A program made the position numbers and the translations under genes. From Dermacentor variabilis (Eukaryota > Arthropoda > Arachnida > Ixodida > Ixodidae): 64,000 nt of DNA. Of the stretch, positions 34,343 to 46,199 are shown in pieces. Numbering within the stretch: position 1 is the stretch's first letter; each line of letters begins with the position of its first letter. Under the pieces are notes generated by a model. It searched no databases. It was not told the DNA's origin and worked only from the letters and a program-made list of their open reading frames with translations. The stretch lies in NCBI RefSeq assembly GCF_050947875.1, contig NW_027460291.1:26309868-26373867 (forward strand). The letters are read 5' to 3'.

Positions 34343-36669
34343 AGAGGGCACGGCGAGACCATCGCAGATGCAGCCATGAACCGCCTTATGTTCTTTGTAC
34401 AGGTCACGCTGACAACTTCAATCCTGTGCGCACCATCAGTCATCTCATCTTGCAGTCTTGATGACGGAATCCTTCTTGTCGACCACGTGGCTCACGATAT
34501 CAACCGAGGCTTGGTCACGCAGTCTGCTCATCAGCCCCGACCTACAGCGCCACCACTGACAGTACAAATACCCGGGCAACTCAAGCACATCTTCAGAGGG
34601 CACGGCGAGACCATCGCAGATGCAGCCATGAACCGCCTTATGTTCTTTGTACAGGTCACGCTGACCACTTCAATCCTGTGCGCACCATCAGCCAACTCAT
34701 CTTGCAGTCTTGATGACGGAATCCTTCTTGTCGACCACGTGGCTGCCGATATCAACCGAGGCTTGGTCACGCAGTCTGCTCATCAGCCCCGACCTACAGC
34801 GCCACCACTGACAGTACAAATACCCGGGCAACTCAAGCACACCTTCAGAGGGCACGGTGAGACCATCGCAGATGCAGCCATGAACCGCCTTATGTTCTTT
34901 GTACAGGTCACGCTGACAACTTCAATCCTGTGCGCACCATCAGTCATCTCATCTTGCAGTCTTGATGACGGAATCCTTCTTGTCGACCACGTGGCTCACG
35001 ATATCAACCGAGGCTTGGTCACGCAGTCTGCTCATCAGCCCCGACCTACAGCGCCACCACTGACAGTACAAATACCCGGGCAACTCAAGCACATCTTCAG
35101 AGGGCACGGCGAGACCATCGCAGATGCAGCCATGAACCGCCTTATGTTCTTTGTACAGGTCACGCTGACCACTTCAATCCTGTGCGCACCATCAGCCAAC
35201 TCATCTTGCAGTCTTGATGACGGAATCCTTCTTGTCGACCACGTGGCTGCCGATATCAACCGAGGCTTGGTCACGCAGTCTGCTCATCAGCCCCGACCTA
35301 CAGCGCCACCACTGACAGTACAAATACCCGGGCAACTCAAGCACACCTTCAGAGGGCACGGTGAGACCATCGCAGATGCAGCCATGAACCGCCTTATGTT
35401 CTTTGTACAGGTCACGCTGACCACTTCAATCCTGTGTGCACCATCAGCCAACTCATCTTGCAGTCTTGATGACGGAATCCTTCTTGTCGACCACGTGGCT
35501 GCCGATATCAACCGAGGCTTGGTCACGCAGTCTGCTCATCAGGTCCGACCTACAGCGCCACCACTGACAGTACAAATACCCGGGCAACTCAAGCACACCT
35601 TCAGAGGTCACGGTGAGACCATCGCAGATGCAGCCATGAACCGCCTTATGTTCTTTGTACAGGTCACGCTGACCACTTCAATCCTGTGCGCACCATCAGT
35701 CGACTCATCTTGCAGTCTTGATGACGGAATCCTTCTTGTCGACCACGTGGCTCACGATATCAACCGAGGCTTGGTAACGCAGTCTGCTCATCAGCCCCGA
35801 CCTACAGCGCCACCACTGACAGAACACATACCCGGGCAACTCAAGCACATCTTCAGAGGGCACGGCGAGACCATCGCAGATGCAGCCATGAACCGCCTTA
35901 TGTTCTTTGTACAGGTCACGCTGACCACTTCAATCCTGTGCGCACCATCAGTCATCTCATCTTGCAGTCTTGATGACGGAATCCTTCTTGTCGACCACGT
36001 GGCTCACGATATCAACCGAGGCTTGGTCACGCAGTCTGCTCATCAGCCCTGACCTAGACCGCCACCACTTACAGTACAAATACCCGGGCAACTCAAGCAC
36101 ACCTTCAGAGGGCACGGTGAGACCATCGCAGATGCAGCCATGAACCGCCTTATGTTCTTTGTACAGGTCACGCTGACCACTTCAATCCTGTGCGCACCAT
36201 CAGTCGACTCATCTTGCAGTCTTGATGACGGAATCCTTCTTGTCGACCACGTGGCTCACGATATCAACCGAGGCTTGGTAACGCAGTCTGCTCATCAGCC
36301 CCGACCTACAGCACCACCACTGACAGTACAAATACCGGGGCAACTCAAGCACACCTTCAGAGGGCACGGTGAGACCATCGCAGATGCAGCCATGAACCGC
36401 CTTATGTTCTTTGTACAGGTCACGCTGACCACTTCAATCCTGTGCGCACCATCAGTCAACTCATCTTGCAGTCTTGATGACGGAACTCTTCTTGTCGACC
36501 ACGTGGCTCACAATATCAACCGAGGCTTGGTAACGCAGTCTGCTCATCAGCCCCGACCTACAGCACCACCACTGACAGTTCAAATACCCGGGCAACTCGA
36601 GCACACCTTCAGAGGGCACGGCGAGACCATCGTAGATGCAGCCATGAACCGCCTTATGTTCTTTGTGCA
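34343..36669 (+). repeat. 252-bp tandem monomers, promoter-like 5' UTR array
   Basis: Starts at 34343, 34595, 34847, 35099, 35351, 35603, 35855, 36107, 36359 and a partial one at 36611, anchored by ATGAACCGCCTTATGTTCTT every 252 bp. Copies are nearly identical, with CTCACG/GCTGCC and ATCTCA/GCCAAC variants alternating. Each contains a weak TATA-like TACAAATA 32 bp before TTCAGAGG, which is where each unit begins. Because 252 is divisible by three and one frame is stop-free, a 585-codon frame exists across seven units. One unit near 36050 has a TGA from local changes. Confidence 0.85.
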
Positions 36670-37523
36670 GGTTCGTCCTCATTATTCCTGTCGTTGCTTT
36701 CGTAGTGATGATAGGTGTAGTGTCATCCGGCCGTGCCCTCAACAGTGCATTTCTTTACTTGATGATGCATGGAGTGTGCTTTTGCTGTTGCTTGCTGGTG
36801 ATATTGAGGAAAATCCCGGACCTTCTAGGGATGAGATTAAGCTTCTTCTTTCCGATATGTCCTCATCCTTACAAGCATCTATTAATAACCTAGCTACGTC
36901 GCATTCCGATCTCGAAAAATCTGAGCGCCCGTTTCGATGAATTAAATGATACGCTAGAAGTGCTCGCTCAGCATACCGAAGCAATCAGCCAATTGCAATC
37001 TGAAGTTGCTTCTCTTAAGAAGGTGATTAATGCGCAACAAAGAAATTGGACGATCTTGCAGACAGAAGTCGGCGCCGCAATTTAATTGTTTTTGGCCTTC
37101 CTGAATCTGATCATGGAAGTCCGAGCACTTTAAAGCACGCAATTACTGAAGACCTAATCCGCGTAAAGCTGGGATTTTCGGTCAGTACCGTAGAAAGGGT
37201 GCATAGAATAGGGGAAAAAACGGCCTGATAAACATAGACCAGTCATAATGAACTTCTTTGATTACAATGAGAAATTGCGCGTCCTACACAATTCATTCAA
37301 ACTGAAAGGCTCAACAATTTTTGTTAGCCACGACTTTTGTGTCGCTACCTTAAAGAAACGCTCAAAACTATGGCAACATGGCAAACAGTTTAAAGCTAAA
37401 GGCCACAAAGGTTCTCTGGACTATGAGCGACTTCGGGTAGACGATAGCGTTTACGTTTGGGATGAGGCCACCTCGCAGCCAGTTATGCTACCTCAAATTA
37501 ATTTCCCTAGAATTGGTCCTTGA
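36644..37523 (+). pseudogene. CR1-like LINE ORF1 with intact 2A motif, frameshifted
   Basis: The likely start is the ATG in the partial last monomer at 36644, 33 nt after its predicted transcription start. Residues about 40-60 are a hydrophobic run leading into GDIEENPGP (36797-36823), a complete 2A ribosome-skipping motif that would release a 59-residue leader. Then come a coiled-coil-like region (QLQSEVASLKKVI), an RRM-like part (RRRNLIVFGLPESD at about 37067) and a C-terminal domain (KLRVLHNSFKLKGSTIFVSH at about 37269). Frame changes lie near 36925, 37040 and 37205. Such proteins bind LINE RNA. Confidence 0.75.
36794..36823 (+). other. 2A-type ribosome-skipping sequence
   Basis: AGDIEENPGP matches the D-x-E-x-N-P-G-P consensus exactly and is preceded by a leucine-rich stretch, as in other 2A sites. 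CR1- and L2-type LINEs are known to carry such sites near the ORF1 N-terminus. Confidence 0.85.
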
Positions 37524-40294
37524 TTGCAAACAGAGACTCTCCGTTTTATCTTGCTTAATGCAAGAAGTCTTGCCAACAAGTCAACCCAGTTAGAAGATAT
37601 CCTCATCCTCTATGACCCACACATTTTGGCAGTCACAGAAACTTGGTTGACACCGGAGATAAATGACTCCGAAATAATTCCCCCATCCCACAAAATAATT
37701 AGACATGACCGTACTGAGCGTGGAGGGGGCGTTGCCTTGATCACAAAAAGGGACATAAGTTGTGCCCAGCTTCCAAACATACCACAGCATGAAAGCATTT
37801 GGTGTGACGTTAAATATCGAGATTTTTCTATTTTAGTCGGTGTCGTGTACAGGCCTCCCAAAAGCCCAGTGTCATTCGTGGAATCCCTTGCCGTCTACCT
37901 AGAGCGCATGCTCCGACCTAATCATAAATTTCTGATGGCCGGTGACTTCAATCTACCTTGCTTGATTGGGAACAGTTATCAATCTCTGCTCTCATGATGC
38001 TGACAGTGCACGCGTTCTTCTTGATTCTATGTTCTTTCATGATCTTAAACAGGTTGTACTGCATCCCACACGTGTCACAGAACTCACCCAATCAATTCTT
38101 GATTTTGTTTTTATCAAAGGCTTGTCGGACAACCCTACTGTTGTCTTAACTGAAGGTATAGCTGACCACAAACTTGTACATGTGGACTTAGAAACACAAA
38201 AAACAACCAAGTTACGCCCATCACGCAGTCCTTTCTAGATTTTTCATCGGCTGATGACGAATCTGTCTTGGATTGCTTACACCTTTCCCTTGATGAATTC
38301 AAATGTGATGATAACGTCATGCTTCTGTGGGACAAGTTTCACTCTGTTAAGTATTGTATCGATAAACTCGTACCGACGCGTAGAAAGAAAACTGAACGTC
38401 ATAATCCATGGATCACTCGTGAAATCATTCATCTCAAACGTAGAATGAAGCGCAAACGCAAATGTAAGCTTCCTCAGAGTACCGAACTCCGCTCTTTAAG
38501 GGATGCTTTACTCATCAAGCTTCGCAACGCCCGTGACAAATTTCATAATCAGACTATGATTAAATTCCTAAAAAGCTCCCCAGACAAGTTTTGGCGTTTC
38601 CTGTCTGACTCTAATTGTAGTGTTCAGCAGCTGAGATTAAACAACAGCGTCAGTTCTAATCTTAATGATATCGTCAATGAATTCAATGACACATATTATA
38701 AAGCATTCACTCCACCTTCAGTTCTCAGCGCCCATGATAAGTCGTATACGCTATCTACATCTCAATCAATTCCTGACATTTTAATTAGTCGTGAAGGAAT
38801 TCTTACTATGTTGCTTGATATTGACGTAAAAAAATCGCCTGGAGCCGATGTTTGCCTAACAACTTTCTTCGACGCTACTCAGAACTAACTTCTGAATTCC
38901 TATACATTATTTTCAATGCATCTCTTAAACGGAGCTCTGTACCGAAGGACTGGCGCACGGCCAAAGTAATACTAGTGTTTAAATGTGGTGATCAACTTAC
39001 TCCTAACAATTAGCGACCTATTTCCCTCATAAGCACATGTTGTAAGCTCTTGGAGCATATTATCGCTAATCACATATCTAACCACATGGGAGCGAATAAA
39101 TTTTTTGTTGATTTTCAGCATGGCTTTCGTAGAAAGTTTTCAACCTCAACTCAATTGTTATCCATTGTACATGTTGCCTGTGCCATTGATGACCGCCTGC
39201 AGATCGACGCTATATTCCTAGACTTGTCAAAGGCATTTGACCGTGTGCCACATGCAAATCTAATTGAAATTCTTAAATCACTTGGGTAGCCACAAAATAT
39301 AGTACATTGGATTCAAGCTTATTTAGCGAATCATGTTCAATTTGTGGAAATCGATGGTGTGAAATTTAATAGCCTGCCTGTTTTATCCGGTGTACCACAG
39401 TGGTCAGTGTTGGGACCCCGGCTGTTCCTTAACTATGTAAATGATATTGCTAAAAATTTGGATCCTAATGTCAAGGTGAAATTGTTTGCTGATGATTGTG
39501 TCAGTTATTCCACTGTAAGGAGTTCTTCATGCCAGGATACACTTAACAACAGTCTTTGTAATCTCGCGGACTGGTGCGACGATAGAGGAATGCAAATAAT
39601 TTTTTCCAAAACAGTGTCAATGACAATAACATTGAAGCGAAAACCACTACTTTATACTTACCACATTGGCAATCGGAACCTAGAATCAATTACTTCTGTT
39701 AAATACTTAAGCATAACAATTAACAGCAACCTCAAATGGCACACCCATATTAACAACATAGGCAACAAAGCTTTCAAAAAACTTTGCTTTCTACGTAGAA
39801 AGCTAAAGAAGTCCCCTTCATCTGTCAAGCTGCAGGCTTCTCGTTCCCTCGTACGCCCAGTCCTAGAGTGTGCTTCCATAGTGTGGGACCCGTTCATTAA
39901 AAAGGAAATTGACAAACTTGAACGAATTCAGCGCCTGGCTGCACGGTTTATTTGCTCTGATTACAAAACATCTTTATCAGTTTCTGGCATGTTAGGCCAA
40001 CTTGGACTGGATCCGCTCCATGTGCGCCGCAAAATTGCCAGGTTGAAATTTTTTTACTCGTTGTATCATAATGAAACTGGTTTAGCAAATGCCACATATA
40101 TTACCCGTGCTCCACAAAGGTCGTCGCGTATTTTTCATTCTAAAGTAGTTCAGTCATGCTTTGCTCGAACTAAAATCTTTCAGAAATCATTTTTTCCACT
40201 TCCGAGCGAAGAATGGAATCATTTACCGGAATGTGTTGTTGCATGCACTTCTTATGTTTCATTTGAAAATATGTTGACACAGCATGTTTTGTAA
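37524..40294 (+). pseudogene. CR1-like LINE ORF2 (endonuclease + RT), broken
   Basis: Endonuclease: FILLNARSLANKSTQ, VTETWL (about 37635), RGGGVALI, VVYRPP (about 37845), GDFNLPC (about 37941). After frame changes near 37960 and 38240: HNPWITREIIHLKRR, then RT blocks SPGAD (about 38836), DWRTAKVILVFKCGD, RPISLISTCCKLLEHI after a TAG at 39013, IFLDLSKAFDRVPH (about 39215), SGVPQWSVLGPRLF and KLFADDCVSY (about 39482). The last 316 codons (39344-40294) are open. FADD is intact. Stops and shifts make the copy inactive. Confidence 0.85.
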
Positions 40295-40335
40295 GCCCTC
40301 TCCTGCTTGGGCAGCATTGCTGACTGCAGTATTGT

Positions 40336-40356
40336 GTAAATAAAATAAATAAATAA
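40336..40356 (+). repeat. AAAT tail of the LINE
   Basis: GTAAATAAAATAAATAAATA directly follows the ORF2 3' UTR. Confidence 0.8.
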
Positions 40357-41455
40357 CAAGGAGTCGAGAAACCACAAATATATATTGTTAAACTGCACCA
40401 CAAGCTTTTTTATTGCACTGACAATAAAGATAAATTTGCATATCTCTACATTTCTTCGGCATCTTGAAAGGTTTAATAGAATGTCAGTATATACTACAAA
40501 ACGAAAAAGCAGGTCATAAACAGAAATATATGTTGGCATGCTATCCTTCAGCCTTGCATGAACAAGGCTGCCACAATGCAAACTTATTCCGTTTCTAAAC
40601 AAAAGGTGCTCTTCATCATCCAATAGATTGTCATTTACAATATTTCTGCATACCTATGTAGTATACAGCACTTACTGTCAAGACTTAGCACACGGTTTAA
40701 TTCATAATTATTAAAATGCAGAAATAAGCAAAAGTAAAAATCATTTTGTACATTCTTCCCTGTTTGATCTTCATTATTCTTATGATTGACATGCTACAAC
40801 GAGGGACAAGGTGAAGGAATACGGTAGTTTTGTTGAGGCTAAAATAGCGCAATTCACAGGAAAACGAGCAAGCCAATACAATACAAGTGCCAACTTGCCA
40901 CTAAATTCACACTGGGAAAACCGTTCTTGTGGAACAGTCGTGCATGCCATGCGAGATTTGTAGCTGTGCTATGACTTAAGTGGGCTGTTCGATCAGCTGT
41001 CGGTCAGATATTATTACAGTGAAAAATATAGTATGCTCTCCGTTTATATGAAGCTTGCATGCATTTACTGTCATGAATCCATCAGACGAAGCAAGTAATT
41101 AAAAAAAAATATGTCACTGCAGTAGTGATCTTGACAATTTGCAGAAAGGCTTGATGTACGCATGTGGCTGCTCGTCAAAGCGAACGTTGCAAGTTAGCAA
41201 GTGGCAAGTTAAGTGCTGATATCCTTTATAGTCTTGCTCACTGTCCTAAGTACTTCACTATCTTACACCTAACAATGTTACACGAACTGGTCTGCCATCT
41301 GAACAAAAACAAGACCACATGCGGCGCACCTCCCTCATTCTACGGACATTTTCAAAAAATAAGTTAATGCCTACACGCACAACTTGCTAGAACTTTTACA
41401 CTTGCTGCGTCCAAGCCTGTTTGCAGCGTCTTTCACAAACGAAGCAGTAACAGTC
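40357..41455. other. unassigned AT-rich sequence
   Basis: Short frames only. No recognised repeat. Confidence 0.4.
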
Positions 41456-41458
41456 CTA

Positions 41459-41590
41459 TCATCCACCTCTGAATTGCACATTCCCCCAATGATTTTCTTC
41501 AACCAGAAGATCATCCTTCACTGCCAGTGATCCCAGAAGGATGTGTAGGGACCAGTAATACGGCCATTTAGATGCGCCAGCTCCTGTACG
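41459..41590 (-). pseudogene. possible Myb/SANT-like exon fragment
   Basis: On the minus strand an acceptor-like CACACGTACAG is followed by a short frame reading GAGASKWPYYWSLHILLGSL and AVKDDLLVEENHWGN before a stop. The W-P-Y-Y…L-LG pattern resembles the end of a Myb/SANT-like (MADF-type) DNA-binding domain, such as those of Harbinger partner proteins. There is no flanking exon I can recognise, so it may be a relic. Confidence 0.3.
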
Positions 41591-43118
41591 TGTGCAAAGA
41601 CGCATTTCCTTAGCGGAGAAAAATATAAATAGCACAGCATTCAATTTGAAATTATTGCAGTGGGGTTCTCTTTCCGTACACTTAAGATATTCTCACAAGA
41701 CATTCCTTCACGTAGGCGCTTTATCACAAGTAGTTGACAATACGAAGAATAACGTTTCCGCTCATAACCTCAGCAGTGACATCCTAAATTTTAGTCTAAT
41801 CAACAATGGAGTATCACATTCATTCACTTTCTTCCATTACAGCGCTGTTATAACAGTCCTAAGAAGCGTAATTTTTATTTGCAGCTCGCTACACCAGCTC
41901 GCTCTACCAACGTGGGGGCGGGCGGGGGGGCGTCATAATCTGTCGAGCTTCATTGAGAACACAAACGGATAGCGGCCTGCACAAGTTTCTTACAGGATGG
42001 CATGTTGAACACCGCGGTGAATAAAAATTTACCATACGTGCTTCCAGGATAGAGAAGAAGTGCCGAACACTACAGATACGGAAACATGGGCTCCGCCTTC
42101 TCAAATCTTTTCGGCCGTGAAATCGCCACTAATTCCGGATACAAGTGGCGCATTCGACGCCTAACATCAAGCGGAATCCATCGACTCCAAATGTTCAATG
42201 TTGGTTGGATTTTTCCGAAATTTGAGAGGTCTTTTCAGTCCGAGCACACCGCCGCGGTGCTAGGCCTAACGCCAGTTAAACCTACCCGCTCGTTGGGCGC
42301 ATGGCAATAGTGCCTGTACGGCGTTCTTCAACTGATCGAAGATGGCTACGGCAATATAAGTAACTGTTGAAGGGGAGGATATTGTTCTCGAAGATATTAG
42401 CGAACGCACGGGTGGGACTACGGCGCTTTCAAAGCAGAAATCGGCACCAGAAAGCCAGTCTGGAGATGGTAATCAGGGCCCTTTAACGTAAAACTATTCC
42501 AATATGTTTTTATTCCACCCTCCTGACGTGAAATTTGCGTAACCACGGACGCAAGCATCGGCCGGTCACCCACATTGTTGTCTGAACAGACCAATAATAC
42601 GCCCTCTTAGATTATAGGAGGTCACTTTGCTTTGAAAACGAATAACATTGCCTACATTGAGCGGTTTTTCGTTCGTAATTCGCTGGCAGGAGGTGAGAAG
42701 CACGCTCAAGTGGAGAGGGTGCCGATGAGGCCGAGCCAGCGCACTGAAAATAGCTAACCGGACGAAGAGGACGGAAAAGGCGTCTGCGATTCGTCCGCTT
42801 TCCCTTACTTAGCTTGCGGTGGCTGGTCGAGAATCGCGGTGACATGCAACGGAAGCTTAAGGATAACACTAAAACGGATCCTCAGCAAAGAAGAGTTGGC
42901 AGGAGGAGATCATAAACGTGCCGAAAGTGCTCAAAAACGTTACACGGCCTCCCGAAGAGTATTATTATACGCAAGTAAACCCATGCTCTACGGCAGGTGC
43001 AAGTAGCCAGTGCCTGAGCGATCGGTGCCAGCCATCTTTTATTCTATTCGGAACGTGGTAGCCTGCTGCTATTCCGAAGAAAATTCAGTTTTCTTCGGCA
43101 TATTAGTTCATCTTTTAC
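41591..43118. other. unassigned sequence
   Basis: Frames of up to 126 residues on both strands without known motifs. One G run at about 41912-41930. Confidence 0.35.
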
Positions 43119-43414
43119 GCGTACACGTCACTTTGACGTGGTGCGTTTTTGCGGTTTGGTGACGTCGCGGGACAGGGAGATGAAGTGCGTGCAGCCCAAA
43201 AGTTTTGACCAATAGTCGACAGCTAATGGCGAAAAGGCGTCGAATCAGAAATAACTATTTTGCTCTTGTTCGGTCAAATTATGCAAAATCAGTGTGTACA
43301 CGTCATATTAGATGGGGAGCTCTCCCGGTTTTCGTGACGTCGCGTGATAGACAGGTGAAGTGGGGGTGGTCCAAAAAGTTTTTGACCAATCGCGGATGTC
43401 TGATTGCAGAATTG
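43119..43414. repeat. two-copy tandem repeat, about 178-bp unit
   Basis: Both copies share, in order, TACACGTCA, GTGACGTCGCG, ACAG…GAAGTG and AAAGTTTTTGACCAAT-type sequence, at 43123-43220 and 43297-43395. It is diverged and non-coding. Confidence 0.5.
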
Positions 43415-43759
43415 GAATAGAAAAGTTTGGAATAGTTTTAGGTTATAGCGTCCGAGCCCCCCCACCCCCTAATGTGCTACGTGGCGGAAACAAGGGCGCG
43501 GCTTTAACCAATGTCGAGAGGCGGCTTACGGCAGCGTCAAAGCTCCCTCGATTTCAGAGGGAAGATACTAGAGTCGTCGCTCGACCTTGGATTGGCCTGG
43601 AGATCACGAAGACGGGTCATGTCCGGATAGCCCAGGCCCTCATTGCCGCCTCAGGGCTAACGCATCGGGGATGTACATAAGGCTGTCATTTGCCCCAATA
43701 TGGTACAAAACATTGTAGTGGCAAGTACACATGTTGTGGATAGTCCAAGTAAAGCTCAA

Positions 43760-45264
43760 ACAAGGGCCATTCTGGCGTCGAGGGGGTCTTCGATAACGTC
43801 TCACATGAGCTCATTCTAAACAATCTTGCATCCTTCCGATGCGGAAAACACATCTATGATTATGTCCGAGCCTTTTTATCTGACCGCACAGCCACCATCG
43901 GCCTAGGTGATATTCGGTCGGATATCATAAAGCTTTCCGGCAGAGGGACTCCCCAGGGTTCGGTTCTCTCACCCACCCTGTTCAACGTGGCGATGGCAAA
44001 GCTACCACCGCTCCTCAAAAACTTCCCAACGTGCAGTATGGCCTGTATGCCGATGATGTTACAATCTGGGTGACCACAGGGTCAGACGGCGTCATTCAGC
44101 ACGCACTACAGGAAGCAGTAAATACAGTACAAGAGTACGCAACAGCCGGAGGACTCACCTGCGCAGCTGAGAAGTCGGAGCTCTAGCTTGTATTAAAAGA
44201 ACGCAATAAGGCCAATATTCCACCAGCCATCACATGGCATCTCAATGGCAACGTTATTCCAAGGGTAGGCGGTCTACGTGCATTATTCCTTCACATACAA
44301 CTCAACGGCAAGCCCACACAACCGTAACATGCTCCGCCAACAACTTACCCAAGTAACGCATAAAGCGCATTACAAGCCGCCGACAAGTACTCTAAGAAAA
44401 AGGTGTGCTCCGAATCGTACAAGCCCTCATAATTAGCCGATTAACCTACCACCTCCCCTATCATAGTCTCACTCAGACCGAAATGCACCAGGTTGACACC
44501 CACATCCGCACGGCCCTAAAGGCAGTGCTGGGACTACCCCAACATGCGTCTACGCAGCTCCTACTACGACTCGGTGTGCACAACACCATTCATGAACTAG
44601 TCGAAGGTCATCTTAACAGCCAATTGCAACGTTTGCAACGAACACTGCAAAGGCGGCACATTCTATCCCGGCTAGGATACCAAACACCAAGAAAACCACA
44701 ACAGGAAAACCGAACAATTGTTGCCCTTAGCATTCGAGCAAAATTCACGTGGCGTTAATTCCTCGGAATATGCACCCTGACCGTCGTAAAGGCCGAAGAA
44801 AGGCAAGACCACAAGCCCTGGCTCGCCTCTTTGGCGATGACATATCGAAAACACCAGTACTATACACCGACGTGGCCCGCTATCAACAGAAACGTGCCCT
44901 GTGTCTAGTCGTACTAGATAGTGCAGACATTCTGAGGGCTTCGGCCACGCTCAACGCTGTGGACAGTGGCACGGCGGAAGAGGCTGCTATCGCCCCAGCC
45001 ATCGTACAGGCTTCAATCATGCCGGCACTAGATGAACCCGTCACAGTGGTCACTGATTCACAGACCGCCTGTATGGCTTTGGCACAAGGGAGTATGACAC
45101 CGTACACACACCGCATCCTTACATCATTACACCACACAGCGTTACACAGAGTGCATATCGTCTGGACACCTCGATACGCCTCTCGCCATGGTGCTGAACG
45201 TACTAATGTGGTAGCCCGAGAGCTCGCTAACCAGGCGCCATTCGAAGAGATGTATAATACTTAG
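43760..45264 (+). pseudogene. I-clade-like LINE ORF2: RT end and RNase H
   Basis: RT blocks VEGVFDNVSHELILNNL (about 43782), SGRGTPQGSVLSPTLF (about 43935) and, after a shift, YGLYADDVTIWV (about 44038). The last block is RNase H: VLYTDVARY (first Asp, about 44858), GTAEEAAIA (Glu, about 44970), VVTDSQTACMALA (Asp, about 45047) and VWTPRYASRHGAERTNVVAR (about 45160). An RNase H domain after the RT distinguishes the I group from CR1 and RTE. Several stops and frameshifts. Its C-terminus continues at 49326 after an inserted LINE. Confidence 0.8.
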
Positions 45265-45321
45265 CCGCTGTCGCTGCTGCCCTGTGCCCTTTCTTTGCTG
45301 TGTATGCCTGTTGTACCTATC

Positions 45322-46099
45322 ATGTCAAAAGAGTTCGCAAAGCTGTTGCAAGATTTTAAAGAAGAAATGAGAGCCGAGTGCAAAAAGCACAAAGGATGCT
45401 GTCGAACGAAGCATGCGCACAGACGAGCGAAAAATGCGTGCGGAATTTGAAGAAATAAAATCTAGCTTGAATTATGTTAGCTCAAGTCTCGATGATGTGA
45501 GCCGTCGACTTGACTTTGTTCTCAACGAGAACAAAGGTATTAAGAAGGAAAATGAGGCTCTCAAACTCAGGATCCACGCTCTCAAAAAAGATGTTGCTGA
45601 CTGTCAAATAAGCATGCTAAAATCGGAGCAATACTCGCGAAATCGAAATATTGAAATCGAGGGAACAGTAAAAGCAGATGATGAGAACCTTGCACAGCTC
45701 CTGACAAAAGTTGGTGAAGCTATCGGAGAACCCATATCAGCCTGTGACGTTGATATGTGCCACAGGGTGCAGACTAAAGATAAAGATAAACCGAACATCA
45801 TTGTCCAGTTTCAACGCCGGGAAAAACGTGACAGGGTTCTCAACGTCGCTCGAAAAAAGAAGATAACGAACACTGCCATCGGATTGCAAAACGACGCTCC
45901 AATCTATATAAATGAGCACTTGTGCCCGGCAATGAAAAGAATCCTGTGGATGGCAATTTTCCGAAAGCGCGAAAACGGTTGGAAGTTCGTTTGGACAGGG
46001 AATGGGAACATCTTTGCCCGTCGTACGGAGACGTCACCTATCATTGCTATCTGTCGCGAAAGTGACGTGGAAAAGATTAGCAGCACCTCACTGTTGTAG
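45322..46099 (+). pseudogene. LINE ORF1, coiled coil plus INEHLCPA domain, one frameshift
   Basis: The probable start is ATG at 45322 (MSKEFAKLLQDFKEEMRAEC). A shift near 45400 leads into a long coiled coil (LDFVLNENKGIKKENEALKL), then YSRNRNIEIEG, VDMCHRVQTKDKDKPNIIV and IYINEHLCPAMKRILW, ending at 46099. The same block order occurs in the ORF1 at 53600-54364, so the two LINEs share an ORF1 type. Presumed RNA-binding chaperone. Confidence 0.7.
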
Positions 46100-46199
46100 T
46101 GTTAGAACCATTCGATGAAGCCTATTCGCAATGTTATGTCGGCTGGTTATATCGCCCCTGAGGACATTCAACACGTTGTGAAATCGAGGAAAAACGGTA

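Larger units (their letters stand above)
34343..40356 (+). mobile_element. full-length-organised CR1-like LINE with 252-bp monomers and 2A
   Basis: Order: nine full and one partial 252-bp monomer (34343-36669), ORF1 with 2A (36644-37523), ORF2 (37524-40294), short 3' UTR and an AAAT tail (40336-40356). The 5' end of the array coincides with a predicted transcription start, which suggests that this copy was not 5'-truncated. Frameshifts and stops in both ORFs show it is inactive now. Confidence 0.8.

Noticed and set aside
34531..35526. Three identical 79-residue minus-strand frames
   Set aside because: Opposite-strand shadows of the 252-bp monomers.
34295..36052. 585-codon repeat protein as a surface antigen or toxin
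   Set aside because: The repeat is the 5' monomer array of a LINE; units begin at a predicted transcription start and continue into ORF1. Kept only as a finding about the open frame.
34343..36669. CRISPR array or satellite DNA
   Set aside because: Units are 252 bp with no spacers, and they are tied to one LINE.
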